A stretch of 64,000 bases of DNA from Pseudomonas sp. MPC6 (GTDB lineage: Bacteria > Pseudomonadota > Gammaproteobacteria > Pseudomonadales > Pseudomonadaceae). Location of the stretch: assembly GCF_006094435.1 (NCBI RefSeq), contig NZ_CP034783.1:6599001-6663000 (forward strand). Direction: 5' to 3'. This document shows, one piece after another, positions 1 to 10,199 of this stretch; position 1 is the stretch's first letter, and every line of letters starts with the position of its first letter. The notes beneath the pieces are model-generated. The model had not been told where the DNA came from. It searched no databases and saw only the letters and a list, made by a program, of their open reading frames with translations. The position numbers were made by a program, and so were the translations under genes.

Positions 1-203
1 TCAAGTTTCACCGCCCCGTCAGCGAATCGCCCGCCGTCGAACGCAATACGGCCACGCAACATGCCGCCAAGGTCTTCACTGGTCTTGAGCATTTGCTTGA
101 AGATCGCCTTGCGCTGGCCCAGCGGCGAGTTGGGGTCCACACCGCCGCACGCGGACAAGGTCAGACAGGCCAGCAATACAATGGAAAGTCTTTTGAAAGT
201 CAT
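1..203 (-). CDS. Cytochrome c556-like lipoprotein, N-terminal part (runs off the left edge)
   Basis: Only the first 67 codons are present. The start is the ATG complementary to 201-203. The product opens with a lipoprotein signal peptide ending in LSAC (lipobox Cys at residue 19), followed by a charged helix with RKAIFKQMLK, a pattern like the first helix of cytochrome c556/c' proteins, whose heme-binding CxxCH lies near the C-terminus and so outside this window. It is divergent from mltA, with a 128-bp gap. Family assignment is by resemblance only, because the diagnostic heme motif cannot be seen. Confidence 0.6.
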   Translation of the reverse strand, partial: MTFKRLSIVLLACLTLSACGGVDPNSPLGQRKAIFKQMLKTSEDLGGMLRGRIAFDGGRFADGAVKL

Positions 204-331
204 GGTGGCTTCAGGTCACTGGAAACGGCCGCCAGTATCCCCGTGTCACCCGCAAACACCAATAGCCCTATTATCAATACGGGTTGCATGAGCGCAGCGA
301 GCACTCGGGCAACCGGCAAAGGAATTACTTC

Positions 332-1504
332 ATGAACAGCCGTTACAAGGCATGGCGTCACAGCCTGGCCTGGACCCTTCCAATGATTGCCGTGCTGGCG
401 GGCTGCACCGGCGGCGAACCCGACAAACCGAAAACCCACGCCCTGGCGACCTACTCCAGCGCCACCTGGGAAGCGCTTCCCGTGGTGTCCGACACTGACC
501 TGGTGGCCGGCTTCGGTTCGTGGCGCAGCGCATGTACCCGACTCAAGGCCGACCCGGTCTGGGGTTCGACCTGCGCCGCTGCCGCCAACGTGCCACAAAC
601 CGCCGGCGAGATTCGCGGGTTCCTCAAGCAGAACCTGGATGTCTATGGCCTGCGTGCGGCCAATGACAACCCCAACGGCCTGATCACCGGCTACTACGAA
701 CCGGTCTATCCAGGCAGCCTGACCCAGACCGACGTGGCGAATATCCCGGTGTACGGCGTACCCGAAGACATGATCATCGTCTCCCTGGACAGCCTCTACC
801 CGGAACTGAAGGGTAAACGCCTGCGCGGCCGGCTCGAAGGACGCGTGCTCAAGCCCTACGACGATGCGGCCACGATCGAGACCAACGGGGTCAAGGCACC
901 GGTCGTCGCCTGGCTGACTGACCCGATGAACCTGCAATTCCTGCAGATCCAGGGTTCGGGACGCATCCAGCTCGACAGTGGCCGGCAGTTGCGCATTGCG
1001 TATGCCGACCAGAATGGTCATCCCTATCGGCCCATCGGCCGTTGGCTGGTCGAACAGGGCGAGCTGAAGAAAGAAGACGTGACCATGGGCGCCATCAGCA
1101 CCTGGGCCAAGGCCAACCCGACGCGCATTCCCGAACTGCTCGCCAGCAACCCCAGCTACGTGTTCTTCACCCGCAACCCGGACAGCAATGAAGGGCCTCG
1201 CGGCTCGCTGAACGTACCGCTGACCGCCGGCTACAGTGCGGCAGTGGATCGTAAAGTGATTCCGTTGGGCAGTCTGTTGTGGTTATCGACCACCAAACCG
1301 GACGGTTCGGCACTGGTTCGTCCGGTGGCGGCTCAGGACACCGGCGGCGCGATCGCGGGTGAAGTCCGGGCGGACCTGTTCTGGGGCACCGGCGAGGCGG
1401 CCGGGCAGCTGGCGGGCGACATGAAACAGCAGGGGCAGATCTGGATGCTGTGGCCCAAAGGCGCGGCACTACCGCAAGTGCCGCAGGTTGCCGACAAGCT
1501 TTAA
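332..1504 (+). CDS. mltA: Membrane-bound lytic murein transglycosylase A
   Basis: 390-residue outer-membrane lipoprotein that cleaves the MurNAc-GlcNAc bond of peptidoglycan with 1,6-anhydro ring formation. The ATG at 332 follows GGAATTACTTC and gives a lipobox LAGC with Cys25; an in-frame codon at 284 would add 16 residues ahead of the signal peptide and has no ribosome site. The MltA domain holds GLITGYYEPVYPG and IQGSGRIQLDSGRQ. The C-terminal 3D domain carries the aspartates of QDTGGAI and RADLFWGTG. Length is normal for the family. The gene stands alone, followed by an inverted repeat. Confidence 0.95.
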   Translation: MNSRYKAWRHSLAWTLPMIAVLAGCTGGEPDKPKTHALATYSSATWEALPVVSDTDLVAGFGSWRSACTRLKADPVWGSTCAAAANVPQTAGEIRGFLKQNLDVYGLRAANDNPNGLITGYYEPVYPGSLTQTDVANIPVYGVPEDMIIVSLDSLYPELKGKRLRGRLEGRVLKPYDDAATIETNGVKAPVVAWLTDPMNLQFLQIQGSGRIQLDSGRQLRIAYADQNGHPYRPIGRWLVEQGELKKEDVTMGAISTWAKANPTRIPELLASNPSYVFFTRNPDSNEGPRGSLNVPLTAGYSAAVDRKVIPLGSLLWLSTTKPDGSALVRPVAAQDTGGAIAGEVRADLFWGTGEAAGQLAGDMKQQGQIWMLWPKGAALPQVPQVADKL

Positions 1505-1506
1505 AA

Positions 1507-1617
1507 GCAAAGATCGCAGCCTTCGGCAACGCCTACACTTGAACGCATTCACCGCTATATCGCGGATGGATTACGGCATCTGCAGGCGCTGCCGCAGGCT
1601 GCGGTCTTTTGATCTTG
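1507..1617. repeat. Inverted repeat after mltA (GATCGCAGCC family), possible terminator
   Basis: The left arm AAAGATCGCAGCCTTCGGCA at 1510-1529 is matched, with small gaps, by the complementary right arm TGCCGCAGGCTGCGGTCTTT near 1590-1609. It lies between mltA and the convergent MAPEG gene, so it could end transcription from both sides. It is unrelated in sequence to the GTAGGAGC-type REPs elsewhere in the window. Confidence 0.6.
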
Positions 1618-1620
1618 CCT

Positions 1621-2004
1621 CTAAGCCGACACCACAAACAAACTGACGATCAACCCCATCCCCACAAACCACACCAACGATCGCAAAATCGCCCAGTCCG
1701 CCAGGTAGCAAATGATGTACAGCAGCCGGCTGGTGATGAACAACACAGCCAGCACATCGATCGTCACCAGTTCGGCATTTTCGGCCAGGTACGCCACGAT
1801 CACGGCCGCGGCGAACGCCGGGGTCACTTCAAAACCGTTCAGTTGCGCCGCATGGGCACGCCGGCCCAATCCGTTTAGCGACTCGAGAAAATCCCGGGGA
1901 TCATGGTTGTCGTTCAACCCGAACCCGCCACTGATCTTGGCCACGCCCGTGCACAGGTAAGGCAGGAAAATCGCGATCAAAATGCACCAAAAAGCAACCG
2001 TCAT
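1621..2004 (-). CDS. MAPEG family membrane protein
   Basis: 127 residues with four predicted membrane helices and the MAPEG signature RAHAAQLNGFEVTPAFAAAV at about residues 49-68. MAPEG proteins (membrane-associated proteins in eicosanoid and glutathione metabolism) are four-helix membrane proteins; bacterial members sometimes have glutathione transferase activity, but the substrate here is unknown. It is transcribed toward mltA and sits 56 bp downstream of the EamA exporter gene on the same strand, so the two could be co-transcribed. Confidence 0.85.
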   Translation of the reverse strand: MTVAFWCILIAIFLPYLCTGVAKISGGFGLNDNHDPRDFLESLNGLGRRAHAAQLNGFEVTPAFAAAVIVAYLAENAELVTIDVLAVLFITSRLLYIICYLADWAILRSLVWFVGMGLIVSLFVVSA

Positions 2005-2060
2005 AAAGCCATCCCTTCTTCAAGTTTCGTGCGTCGATGTTTTCGTCGACAGTGAACCAG

Positions 2061-2894
2061 TCAAAACTTCATCACCAGCATGCCGATCAATACCAGCCCA
2101 CAGGCTAAGAGCCGCGGCCCGCCGAAAGGTTCTTTCAGGTAACGCATGCCGAACAGCACCACCAGAATCACACTGATCTCGCGCAATGCCGCCGCTTCGG
2201 CAATCGAGCCCAGCTGCATCGCCCACAGCACCAGAGCGTAGCTGAACAACACGCAAAACCCGACCGACAGCCCCAGTCGCCACTGTTCCCGCCAGAACAA
2301 CATGAACGCCGGCCGCTTGCGCACCAACGCCAGCAATGGGAATGGCCAGGCGCTGAGTAACGTCACCCAGACCAGGTAGTCCAGTGGATGGGACCAGCGC
2401 CGCAACGCCTGGCCATCGATGAAGGTGTAGCAGCCGATGCACAGGCCGATCAACGCCACCACCGGCAGCATCGACCACGGCAGCCGTGCGCCGCCACCCC
2501 CCTGCCATAGCAGACAAAGCATGCCGAGCGGGATCAGCAGGATTCCGAAAATCTGCTGGTTCGTCAGCACTTCGCCGGCAAAGATCAGCGTCAGCGCCAG
2601 CACCACCAAGGGCGACAAACCACGCATCAACGGATAAACCAGCCCGAGATCGCCCACCCGATAAGCCTGGATCAGCAAGTAGCGATAGAGCAGTTCGAAC
2701 GCCGCCGATGCCAGGATCCACGGCCAGAGCTCCATGGGTGGCAACGCTACGAACGGCAGCATCACCGCGACGAAGAGCATCGCCACACTGTCCATGCAGG
2801 CGACCACCAGCAGGCGTTCAGCACTGAATTTGATCAGGGTATTCCACGCCGCATGCAACAGTGCCGCCACTAACACCAAAGCCGTTGCTAGCAC
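2061..2894 (-). CDS. EamA/DMT-superfamily transporter
   Basis: 277 residues, almost entirely hydrophobic, with about ten membrane helices arranged as two EamA repeats (roughly residues 3-135 and 150-275), as in drug/metabolite exporters of the RhaT/YdcZ type. The start is GTG at 2894 with AAGGAG six bases upstream. The N-terminal LLHAAWNTLIKFS is typical of the family. The substrate cannot be told from sequence. A REPIN lies just upstream. Confidence 0.85.
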   Translation of the reverse strand: MLATALVLVAALLHAAWNTLIKFSAERLLVVACMDSVAMLFVAVMLPFVALPPMELWPWILASAAFELLYRYLLIQAYRVGDLGLVYPLMRGLSPLVVLALTLIFAGEVLTNQQIFGILLIPLGMLCLLWQGGGGARLPWSMLPVVALIGLCIGCYTFIDGQALRRWSHPLDYLVWVTLLSAWPFPLLALVRKRPAFMLFWREQWRLGLSVGFCVLFSYALVLWAMQLGSIAEAAALREISVILVVLFGMRYLKEPFGGPRLLACGLVLIGMLVMKF

Positions 2895-2923
2895 GGCACA
2901 CTCCTTTTGTTGTCTCCGCCCCT

Positions 2924-3031
2924 CCTGTAGGAGCTGGCTTGCCAGCGAAAAAACGCCAGGACACCGCGTTTAAGCAGAAAAACACGCGTTATCGTTGACG
3001 ACCTTCGCTGGCAAGCCAGCTCCTACAGGGT
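2924..3031. repeat. REPIN (two inverted REP arms)
   Basis: The left arm CTGTAGGAGCTGGCTTGCCA and the right arm TGGCAAGCCAGCTCCTACAG are complementary across a loop of about 60 bp. Each arm contains its own short palindrome (GGCTTGCC). It lies between the divergent EamA and MFS genes. Confidence 0.9.
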
Positions 3032-3206
3032 CCCGGTAGAGAATTGATTCGCCATATGTCCGCAGCTGTTTATACTGCAAGCGACCACGCCGCACTCAGT
3101 TGCGCACAGACTAATTCCAATAATTCCTGCCACCGCCCGCTCTCGTCGAGAACGGTCATCGGCATGCGTATGCCTGATCAAAGCGTCAAGACTACCGACA
3201 GAGACC

Positions 3207-4382
3207 TTGCGCATGCCACTCGCCTTGCTTGCCCTCGCTGTTGCCGCGTTCGGCATCGGCACCACTGAATTCGTCATCATGGGCTTGCTGCCCGACGTCG
3301 CCCGGGACCTTGCCGTGAGCATTCCCCACGCCGGCCTGCTGATCACCGGCTATGCCCTGGGCGTGGTGTTCGGCGCACCGATCCTCGCGGTCGGTACCGC
3401 CAATATGCCGCGCAAAGCGACGCTGCTGGGCATGACGCTGATGTTCATCCTGGGCAATATCCTCTGCGCCCTGGCCCCGAACTATGCCACGCTGATGGCC
3501 GCGCGCGTAATCACTGCGCTGTGCCATGGCGCCTTCTTCGGCATCGGCTCGGTCGTTGCGGCGGGGCTGGTGGCACCGAACAAACGCGCCCAGGCGATCG
3601 CCATGATGTTTACCGGCCTGACCCTGGCCAACGTGCTCGGCGTGCCCTTGGGCACCGCGCTCGGACAATACGCCGGCTGGCGTTCGACCTTCTGGGCAGT
3701 GTCGGTGATCGGCGTGATTGCGGCGATCGCACAGTGGGCCTGGCTGCCGAAAGACATCACGATGGACAAGGCCAACCTGGCCAGTGAGTTCAAAGTGCTG
3801 GGCAAGGTCAATGTGTTGCTGGCGCTGGGCATGAGTGTGCTGGCGTCGACCAGCCTGTTCAGCGTGTTTACTTATATCGCCCCCATTCTTCAGGACATCA
3901 CCGGCGTCAGCCCTCACGGGGTGACGATCATGCTGCTGTTGTTCGGGGTCGGTCTGACGGCGGGCAGCATGCTCGGTGGGCGGCTGGCGGACAGTCGCTT
4001 GCTGCCATCACTGGTGGGTATGGCGCTGGCGGTAGTCGTGGTCCTGGCGGCTTTCACCCAGACCAGCCATTCAGTCATTCCTGCGGCGATCACGCTGGTG
4101 TTGTGGGGGATTTTCGCGTTTGCGCTGTGCCCGATCCTGCAACTGCTGATCATCGACCAGGCGCATGAGGCGCCGAATCTTGGATCGACGCTGAATCAGA
4201 GTGCATTCAATCTGGGTAATGCGGCTGGCGCATGGATTGGCGGGCTGGTGGTGGCCAGCGGTGCGGATCTGGCGGACTTGGCGTGGACCGGCGCGCTGGT
4301 CAGTGGGTTGACGGTGCTGACGGCGCTTTTCTTTATCTATCTGCAACGTCGCGGTGTCGCTGCGGTCAATGTGTCCGGCTGA
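3207..4382 (+). CDS. MFS transporter, DHA1/AraJ-like
   Basis: 391 residues, twelve predicted membrane helices. The N-terminal GIGTTEFVIMGLLPDVA is the hallmark of the AraJ/YdhP-like DHA1 group, proton-driven exporters of sugars or drugs. The start is uncertain: TTG at 3207 gives MRMPLALL, while ATG at 3213 gives MPLALL; neither has a strong ribosome site. The gene stands alone between REPINs. No regulator is adjacent, so the substrate cannot be inferred. Confidence 0.85.
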   Translation: MRMPLALLALAVAAFGIGTTEFVIMGLLPDVARDLAVSIPHAGLLITGYALGVVFGAPILAVGTANMPRKATLLGMTLMFILGNILCALAPNYATLMAARVITALCHGAFFGIGSVVAAGLVAPNKRAQAIAMMFTGLTLANVLGVPLGTALGQYAGWRSTFWAVSVIGVIAAIAQWAWLPKDITMDKANLASEFKVLGKVNVLLALGMSVLASTSLFSVFTYIAPILQDITGVSPHGVTIMLLLFGVGLTAGSMLGGRLADSRLLPSLVGMALAVVVVLAAFTQTSHSVIPAAITLVLWGIFAFALCPILQLLIIDQAHEAPNLGSTLNQSAFNLGNAAGAWIGGLVVASGADLADLAWTGALVSGLTVLTALFFIYLQRRGVAAVNVSG

Positions 4383-4405
4383 TGGTGCGTCGCCAGTGAC
4401 ATTGC

Positions 4406-4515
4406 TTTCGCGGGCAAGTCGGATCGCCGCACCGCTCGCTCCTACGGTTTTGGGGTCGGTCATACATTACGTGTTCGACGCTAACCCTATAGGAGCGAGG
4501 CTTGCCCGCGAAGAA
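4406..4515. repeat. REPIN, diverged
   Basis: TTTCGCGGGCAAG at the left and the complementary CTTGCCCGCGAAG at the right flank a loop containing a partly decayed second pair (GCTCGCTCCTA / TAGGAGCGAG). It lies between the MFS gene and the antiporter gene. Confidence 0.75.
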
Positions 4516-4571
4516 GCTCACACGGTGCAACTGCCAAAAAAACCAATCCACCTCCCATCCAAGGACCCCGG

Positions 4572-5837
4572 ATGCTTGAACTCGTCGCTGCGTTTATCTG
4601 CCTCACCACACTGCTCACCTACGTGAATTTCCGCTTCATCGGCCTGCCCCCGACCATCGGCGTCATGGTCACGGCGCTGATGTTCTCCCTGCTGCTGCAA
4701 GGCCTGAGCTTTATCGGCTATCCGGGCCTGGAGGAACGAGTGCAACAGTTGATCGGCCAGATCGACTTCGGCGATCTGCTGATGAACTGGATGCTGTCAT
4801 TCCTGCTGTTCGCCGGCGCCCTGCACGTCAACCTGAATGACCTGCGCAGCTACCGCTGGCCGATCGGCCTGCTGGCGACGTTCGGTGTGTTGATTGCCAC
4901 CGCCGTGATCGGCAGCCTGGCGTATTACATTTTTGCCCTGTTCGGCTGGCACGTCAGCTTTCTCTATTGCCTGTTGTTCGGTGCGCTGATTTCCCCCACC
5001 GATCCGATCGCGGTGCTCGGTGTGCTACGGACCGCCAATGCGTCCAAGCCACTGAAAACCACCATCGTCGGCGAGTCGCTATTCAACGATGGCACCGCCG
5101 TCGTGGTGTTCACCGTGCTGCTCGGTATCGCACAACTGGGCGAAACCCCGACCCTGGGCGCCACCGCCATGTTGTTCGCCCACGAGGCGCTGGGCGGCGT
5201 GCTGTTCGGCGGGCTGATCGGTTATCTGGTGTACCTGATGATCAAGAGCATCGAGCAGCACCAGATCGAGGTCATGCTGACCCTGGCGCTGGTGATCGGT
5301 GGCTCGGCCATGGCTTCGGAGCTGCACGTTTCGGCACCGATCGCGATGGTCGTCGCCGGCCTGATCATCGGTAACCTGGGCCGCAACCTGGCGATGAACG
5401 ACATGACCCGCAAGTACCTGGACGGTTTCTGGGAGCTGCTCGACGACATGCTCAACGCGCTGCTGTTCGCCCTGATCGGTTTGGAGCTGTTGCTGCTGCC
5501 GTTCAACTGGCTGCACGTGCTGGCGGCGAGTTTGCTCGCGTTGGCGATTCTGCTGTCGCGCCTGCTGACCGTGGCGCCGGCCATCGTCTTGCTGCGACGC
5601 TGGCGCACCGTGCCGCGCGGAACGATCCGGATCCTGACCTGGGGTGGTTTGCGTGGCGGTGTTTCGGTGGCGCTGGCCCTGGCCCTGCCGCTGGGTCCTG
5701 AGCGCGATTTGCTGCTGAGCATCACTTACATCGTGGTGCTGTCGTCGATCCTGTTGCAGGGCTTGAGCATCGGCAAGCTGGTCAAACATGTCACCCGTGA
5801 TGAGCCTGCGCCAGAGGCACAGGCCGGGCATCACTGA
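4572..5837 (+). CDS. Na+/H+ antiporter of the CPA1 (NhaP/NhaG-like) family
   Basis: 421 residues with about twelve membrane helices. CPA1 features seen: SPTDPIAVLG (about residues 140-149), the carboxylate pair in GESLFNDGTAVVVF (about residues 164-177), and the late Arg segment LTWGGLRGGVSVALALALP. It exchanges cytoplasmic Na+ (or K+) for protons at the inner membrane. The ATG at 4572 has AAGGA six bases upstream. It is convergent with the FNT gene; the two stop codons abut at 5837/5838 with no room for a separate terminator. Confidence 0.9.
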   Translation: MLELVAAFICLTTLLTYVNFRFIGLPPTIGVMVTALMFSLLLQGLSFIGYPGLEERVQQLIGQIDFGDLLMNWMLSFLLFAGALHVNLNDLRSYRWPIGLLATFGVLIATAVIGSLAYYIFALFGWHVSFLYCLLFGALISPTDPIAVLGVLRTANASKPLKTTIVGESLFNDGTAVVVFTVLLGIAQLGETPTLGATAMLFAHEALGGVLFGGLIGYLVYLMIKSIEQHQIEVMLTLALVIGGSAMASELHVSAPIAMVVAGLIIGNLGRNLAMNDMTRKYLDGFWELLDDMLNALLFALIGLELLLLPFNWLHVLAASLLALAILLSRLLTVAPAIVLLRRWRTVPRGTIRILTWGGLRGGVSVALALALPLGPERDLLLSITYIVVLSSILLQGLSIGKLVKHVTRDEPAPEAQAGHH

Positions 5838-6731
5838 TTACTTCCTGCTCTTCTGCGGGTCAGGGTCAGGGTCCTGGCCTTGATCTGCAGATTCCTTCGG
5901 CGGCCCGCTTTCACTGCGGATCTGCGCGTGGCTGATCAGCGCGAAGATAAAGCTGCCGCCGATGATATTGCCCGCCAATGTCGGCCCGGCGAATATCAGC
6001 CAGAAATCCTTCCACGGCAACTCGCCGGCAAACACCAGATACGACACCTCGGCCGAACCGACCACGATGTGGGTGAAGTCGCCCAGCGCCATCAGGTAGG
6101 TGATGAGGATGATGATCCACATCTTGGCGCTCTCCATGGACGGAATCATCCAGACCATGGTCGCGATCATCCAGCCTGACACGATGCCCTTGGCGAACAT
6201 CTGGCTGGCGTCGTTTTCCATGATCTTGCGGCCGATATCGAGGAAGGCCAGGTCGGTCTTGCTGTCGAAAATCGGCAGGTGCAGCATCACATACGCCACC
6301 AGTATCGTGCCGCACAGGTTGCCCACCAGCACCACCGACCACAGACGCAGCAATCGCCCGAAATTGTTCAATGAGGGTTTGGTCATGACCGGCAGCACAG
6401 CCGTCAGGGTGTTCTCGGTGAACAATTGCTGACGAGCGAGAATCACCGCCAGGAAGCCCGCGCAGTAACCGAAACTGGCAATCACCTTGAAGCCTTCGCC
6501 GTCCGGCAGGCGGGAGTTGAGCAAGCCCATGGCCATCAGTGACAGCCCCATGGTCAGGCCGGCAGCCAGGGCCGACCACCACAAGGCGGCGACACTGCGC
6601 TCGAGCTCCAGGTCGCCCTGGGTGCGGATGATTTCGTGCAGTACCGCGGCGCGCGGTGGCTGGCTCTTGTCGACTTCCTTCTTCTCTTGCGCCGACAGGT
6701 TCGGGGTCTTGCCGTCTTTTTGCGTGTCCAT
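5838..6731 (-). CDS. Formate/nitrite transporter family protein (YfdC-like)
   Basis: 297 residues. A hydrophilic N-terminus of about 55 residues precedes six membrane helices of the FNT/aquaporin-like fold, with LFTENTLTAVLPV in the segment that lines the pore in formate channels. The ATG at 6731 follows GGAG; an in-frame ATG nine codons upstream lacks such a site. The extended charged N- and C-termini (the latter rich in D, P, Q) resemble E. coli YfdC rather than FocA, so the substrate is uncertain. Confidence 0.8.
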   Translation of the reverse strand: MDTQKDGKTPNLSAQEKKEVDKSQPPRAAVLHEIIRTQGDLELERSVAALWWSALAAGLTMGLSLMAMGLLNSRLPDGEGFKVIASFGYCAGFLAVILARQQLFTENTLTAVLPVMTKPSLNNFGRLLRLWSVVLVGNLCGTILVAYVMLHLPIFDSKTDLAFLDIGRKIMENDASQMFAKGIVSGWMIATMVWMIPSMESAKMWIIILITYLMALGDFTHIVVGSAEVSYLVFAGELPWKDFWLIFAGPTLAGNIIGGSFIFALISHAQIRSESGPPKESADQGQDPDPDPQKSRK

Positions 6732-6812
6732 ATAGCTCCGGAACCGGTGGCGTGTCATGTAGATACGACACGCGGGGGGCGGAGCTGTTCACTGCTCGTA
6801 TAAACAAACCGG

Positions 6813-6978
6813 CTGTAGGAGCCGGCTTGCTGGCGAAGGGGGCGACTCGGTTTTTGGGATTCTTAGGGTTCTGGGGTTTCTGGGGTTTCTGGGGTTTCTG
6901 GGGTTTCTGGGGTTTCTGGGGTTTCTGGGGTTTCTGTAGTGATGCTGAGGGCGCCTTCGCTGGCAAGCCAGCTCCTAC
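6813..6978. repeat. REPIN with an expanded loop
   Basis: The left REP arm (CTGTAGGAGCCGGCTTGCTG from 6814) and the right arm (CGCTGGCAAGCCAGCTCCTA, ending at 6977) are inverted. The loop is lengthened by a run of 9-bp units. It lies between the divergently placed regulatory side of the FNT gene and the 3' end of the thioesterase gene. Confidence 0.9.
6872..6934 (+). repeat. Minisatellite: seven perfect 9-bp units TGGGGTTTC
   Basis: Seven identical head-to-tail copies, with degenerate units just before (TTAGGGTTC). It provides at least seven runs of four G spaced by TTTCT on the plus strand. It lies wholly within the loop of the REPIN at 6813-6978. Confidence 0.97.
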
Positions 6979-6987
6979 GGACTCGCA

Positions 6988-7392
6988 TTACTCGTCCTTG
7001 TCCATGTCCCTGAACTGATCTTTAACGTACTTGATCTCGGTCTGGCCGTGGGGTGCGGGCAAGCCGTCTTCGCCCAGGTTGACGAAGACAATCTTGTCCA
7101 CCGTCAGGATGCTTTTGCGGGTGATCTTGTTCCGCACTTCGCATTTGAGGGTGATCGAGGTGCGACCGAACTCGGTGGCGGTGATGCCCAGCTCGATGAT
7201 GTCGCCCTGGCGCGAGGCGCTGACGAAGTTGATTTCGGAAATGTACTTGGTGACCACGCGCTGATTGCCCAGCTGGACGATCGCGTAGATCGCCGCTTCT
7301 TCGTCGAGCCAGCGCAACAGGCTGCCGCCGAACAGCGTGCCATTGGGGTTGAGGTCTTCGGGTTTTACCCATTTGCGGGTGTGGAAATTCAT
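6988..7392 (-). CDS. Acyl-CoA thioesterase, hotdog fold (YciA/BACH type)
   Basis: 134 residues, single hotdog domain. NPNGTLFGGSLLRWLDEEAA at about residues 16-35 is the active-site segment of YciA-like acyl-CoA hydrolases, which release free CoA from acyl-CoA in the cytoplasm. The ATG at 7392 has AGGAG five bases upstream; the GTG two codons earlier is too close to that site. It stands alone, divergent from the ahcY promoter region. Preferred chain length cannot be predicted. Confidence 0.85.
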   Translation of the reverse strand: MNFHTRKWVKPEDLNPNGTLFGGSLLRWLDEEAAIYAIVQLGNQRVVTKYISEINFVSASRQGDIIELGITATEFGRTSITLKCEVRNKITRKSILTVDKIVFVNLGEDGLPAPHGQTEIKYVKDQFRDMDKDE

Positions 7393-7512
7393 ATTCACTC
7401 CTGAGCGTCTTGCCGAATGATGCTGGACATCATGGCAGAGCCCGACCTGGAGCTCTATTAAGCTTCAACTATGGTCTCGATTACCGTTCAGACATTGATC
7501 AACAGAAACACT

Positions 7513-7540
7513 TTGGAAGTATCGCTCACACGGCTATAAT
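7513..7540 (+). promoter_or_regulatory. Sigma70 promoter of ahcY
   Basis: TTGGAA at 7513-7518, a 16-bp spacer, and a perfect TATAAT at 7535-7540. Transcription would start near 7547 and give a leader of about 165 nt that contains the whole SAH riboswitch. Confidence 0.75.
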
Positions 7541-7562
7541 CGCCACCGTTTCAAAACGGTAA

Positions 7563-9122
<1,560 letters not shown>

Positions 9123-9136
9123 TAGGTCGGCTCTAC

Positions 9137-9238
9137 TGTGGGAGCGAGCTTGCTCGCGATGGACGTTAACGATAACGCGTGCTGTCTGGAATAACGCGTT
9201 GCCCTGACGTTTTTCGCGAGCAAGCTCGCTCCTACAGG
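9137..9238. repeat. REPIN between ahcY and metF
   Basis: GTGGGAGCGAGCTTGCTCGC (from 9138) is matched by GCGAGCAAGCTCGCTCCTAC (ending near 9235) across a loop holding two AACGCGT-type short repeats. This is the AGCGAGCTTGCTCGC class of REP. Confidence 0.9.
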
Positions 9239-9278
9239 GGGGCCAGCGTCCGCCTCATGCGTTTCCAAGGATATGACC

Positions 9279-10124
9279 ATGTCCCAAGACCGTCGCTACA
9301 GCTTCGAGTTCTTCCCTACGAAGACCGATGCTGGGCATGAAAAGCTGCTCGCCACTGCTCGTCAGCTGGCCAAGTACAACCCTGATTTCTTCTCCTGCAC
9401 CTACGGCGCTGGCGGTTCGACCCGTGATCGAACGCTCAACACCGTGTTGCAGCTCGAAAGCGAAGTCAAAGTGCCTGCCGCACCGCACCTGTCCTGCGTT
9501 GGCGACAGCAAGGACGACCTGCGCGGCCTGCTGACGCAATACAAGGCCGCCGGCATCACCCGAATCGTCGCCCTGCGCGGTGACCTGCCTTCGGGCATGG
9601 GCATGGCCAGTGGCGAAATGCGCCACGCCAATGACCTGGTTGAATTCATTCGTGAAGAAACCGGCGATCACTTCCACATCGAAGTCGCCGCTTACCCGGA
9701 AATGCACCCGCAAGCGCGCAATTTCGAAGACGATATCGCCAACTTCGTGCGCAAGGCCAAGGCTGGCGCCGACAGTGCGATCACCCAGTATTTCTTCAAC
9801 GCCGACAGCTACTTCTACTTCGTCGAGCGTGTACGGGCGCTGGGCGTGGACATCCCGATCGTGCCGGGCATCATGCCGATCACCAACTACAGCAAGCTCG
9901 CACGCTTCTCCGACGCCTGCGGTGCGGAAATCCCGCGCTGGATCCGCAAGCAGCTGGAAGCCTATGGTGACGACACCGCCAGCATTCAGCGTTTCGGCGA
10001 GCAGGTCATTACTGAAATGTGTGAACGTTTATTGCAGGGCGGCGCACCGGGGCTGCATTTCTATACCCTTAACCAGGCCGAGGCGAGCCTGGCCGTGTGG
10101 AACAACTTAAAGCTACCGCGCTGA
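9279..10124 (+). CDS. metF: Methylenetetrahydrofolate reductase [NAD(P)H]
   Basis: 281 residues. It reduces 5,10-methylene-THF to 5-methyl-THF, the methyl donor for methionine synthesis, using FAD in a TIM barrel. SFEFFPTKT at the N-terminus carries the catalytic glutamate, and FSCTYGAGGSTRDRT follows in the barrel. The ATG at 9279 has AAGGA seven bases upstream; the ATG at 9273 would leave only one base and is rejected. Its function links directly to ahcY upstream. Confidence 0.96.
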   Translation: MSQDRRYSFEFFPTKTDAGHEKLLATARQLAKYNPDFFSCTYGAGGSTRDRTLNTVLQLESEVKVPAAPHLSCVGDSKDDLRGLLTQYKAAGITRIVALRGDLPSGMGMASGEMRHANDLVEFIREETGDHFHIEVAAYPEMHPQARNFEDDIANFVRKAKAGADSAITQYFFNADSYFYFVERVRALGVDIPIVPGIMPITNYSKLARFSDACGAEIPRWIRKQLEAYGDDTASIQRFGEQVITEMCERLLQGGAPGLHFYTLNQAEASLAVWNNLKLPR

Positions 10125-10144
10125 CAGTGACCACGCCGTACCCA

Positions 10145-10172
10145 AAGGCCCTCTTCTGAGGGTCTTTTACAT
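10145..10172 (+). terminator. Rho-independent terminator of metF
   Basis: GGCCCTC-TTCT-GAGGGTC forms a short GC-rich stem followed by TTTT, starting about 20 bp after the metF stop codon. Confidence 0.75.
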
Positions 10173-10199
10173 TCAACAGCCCATGGAAAGTTGTTCCCC

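Noticed and set aside
6872..6934. Coding repeat (GFWGFWGF) in the G-rich minisatellite
   Set aside because: The open frame is a by-product of a 9-bp period; it lies inside a REPIN and lacks a ribosome site.
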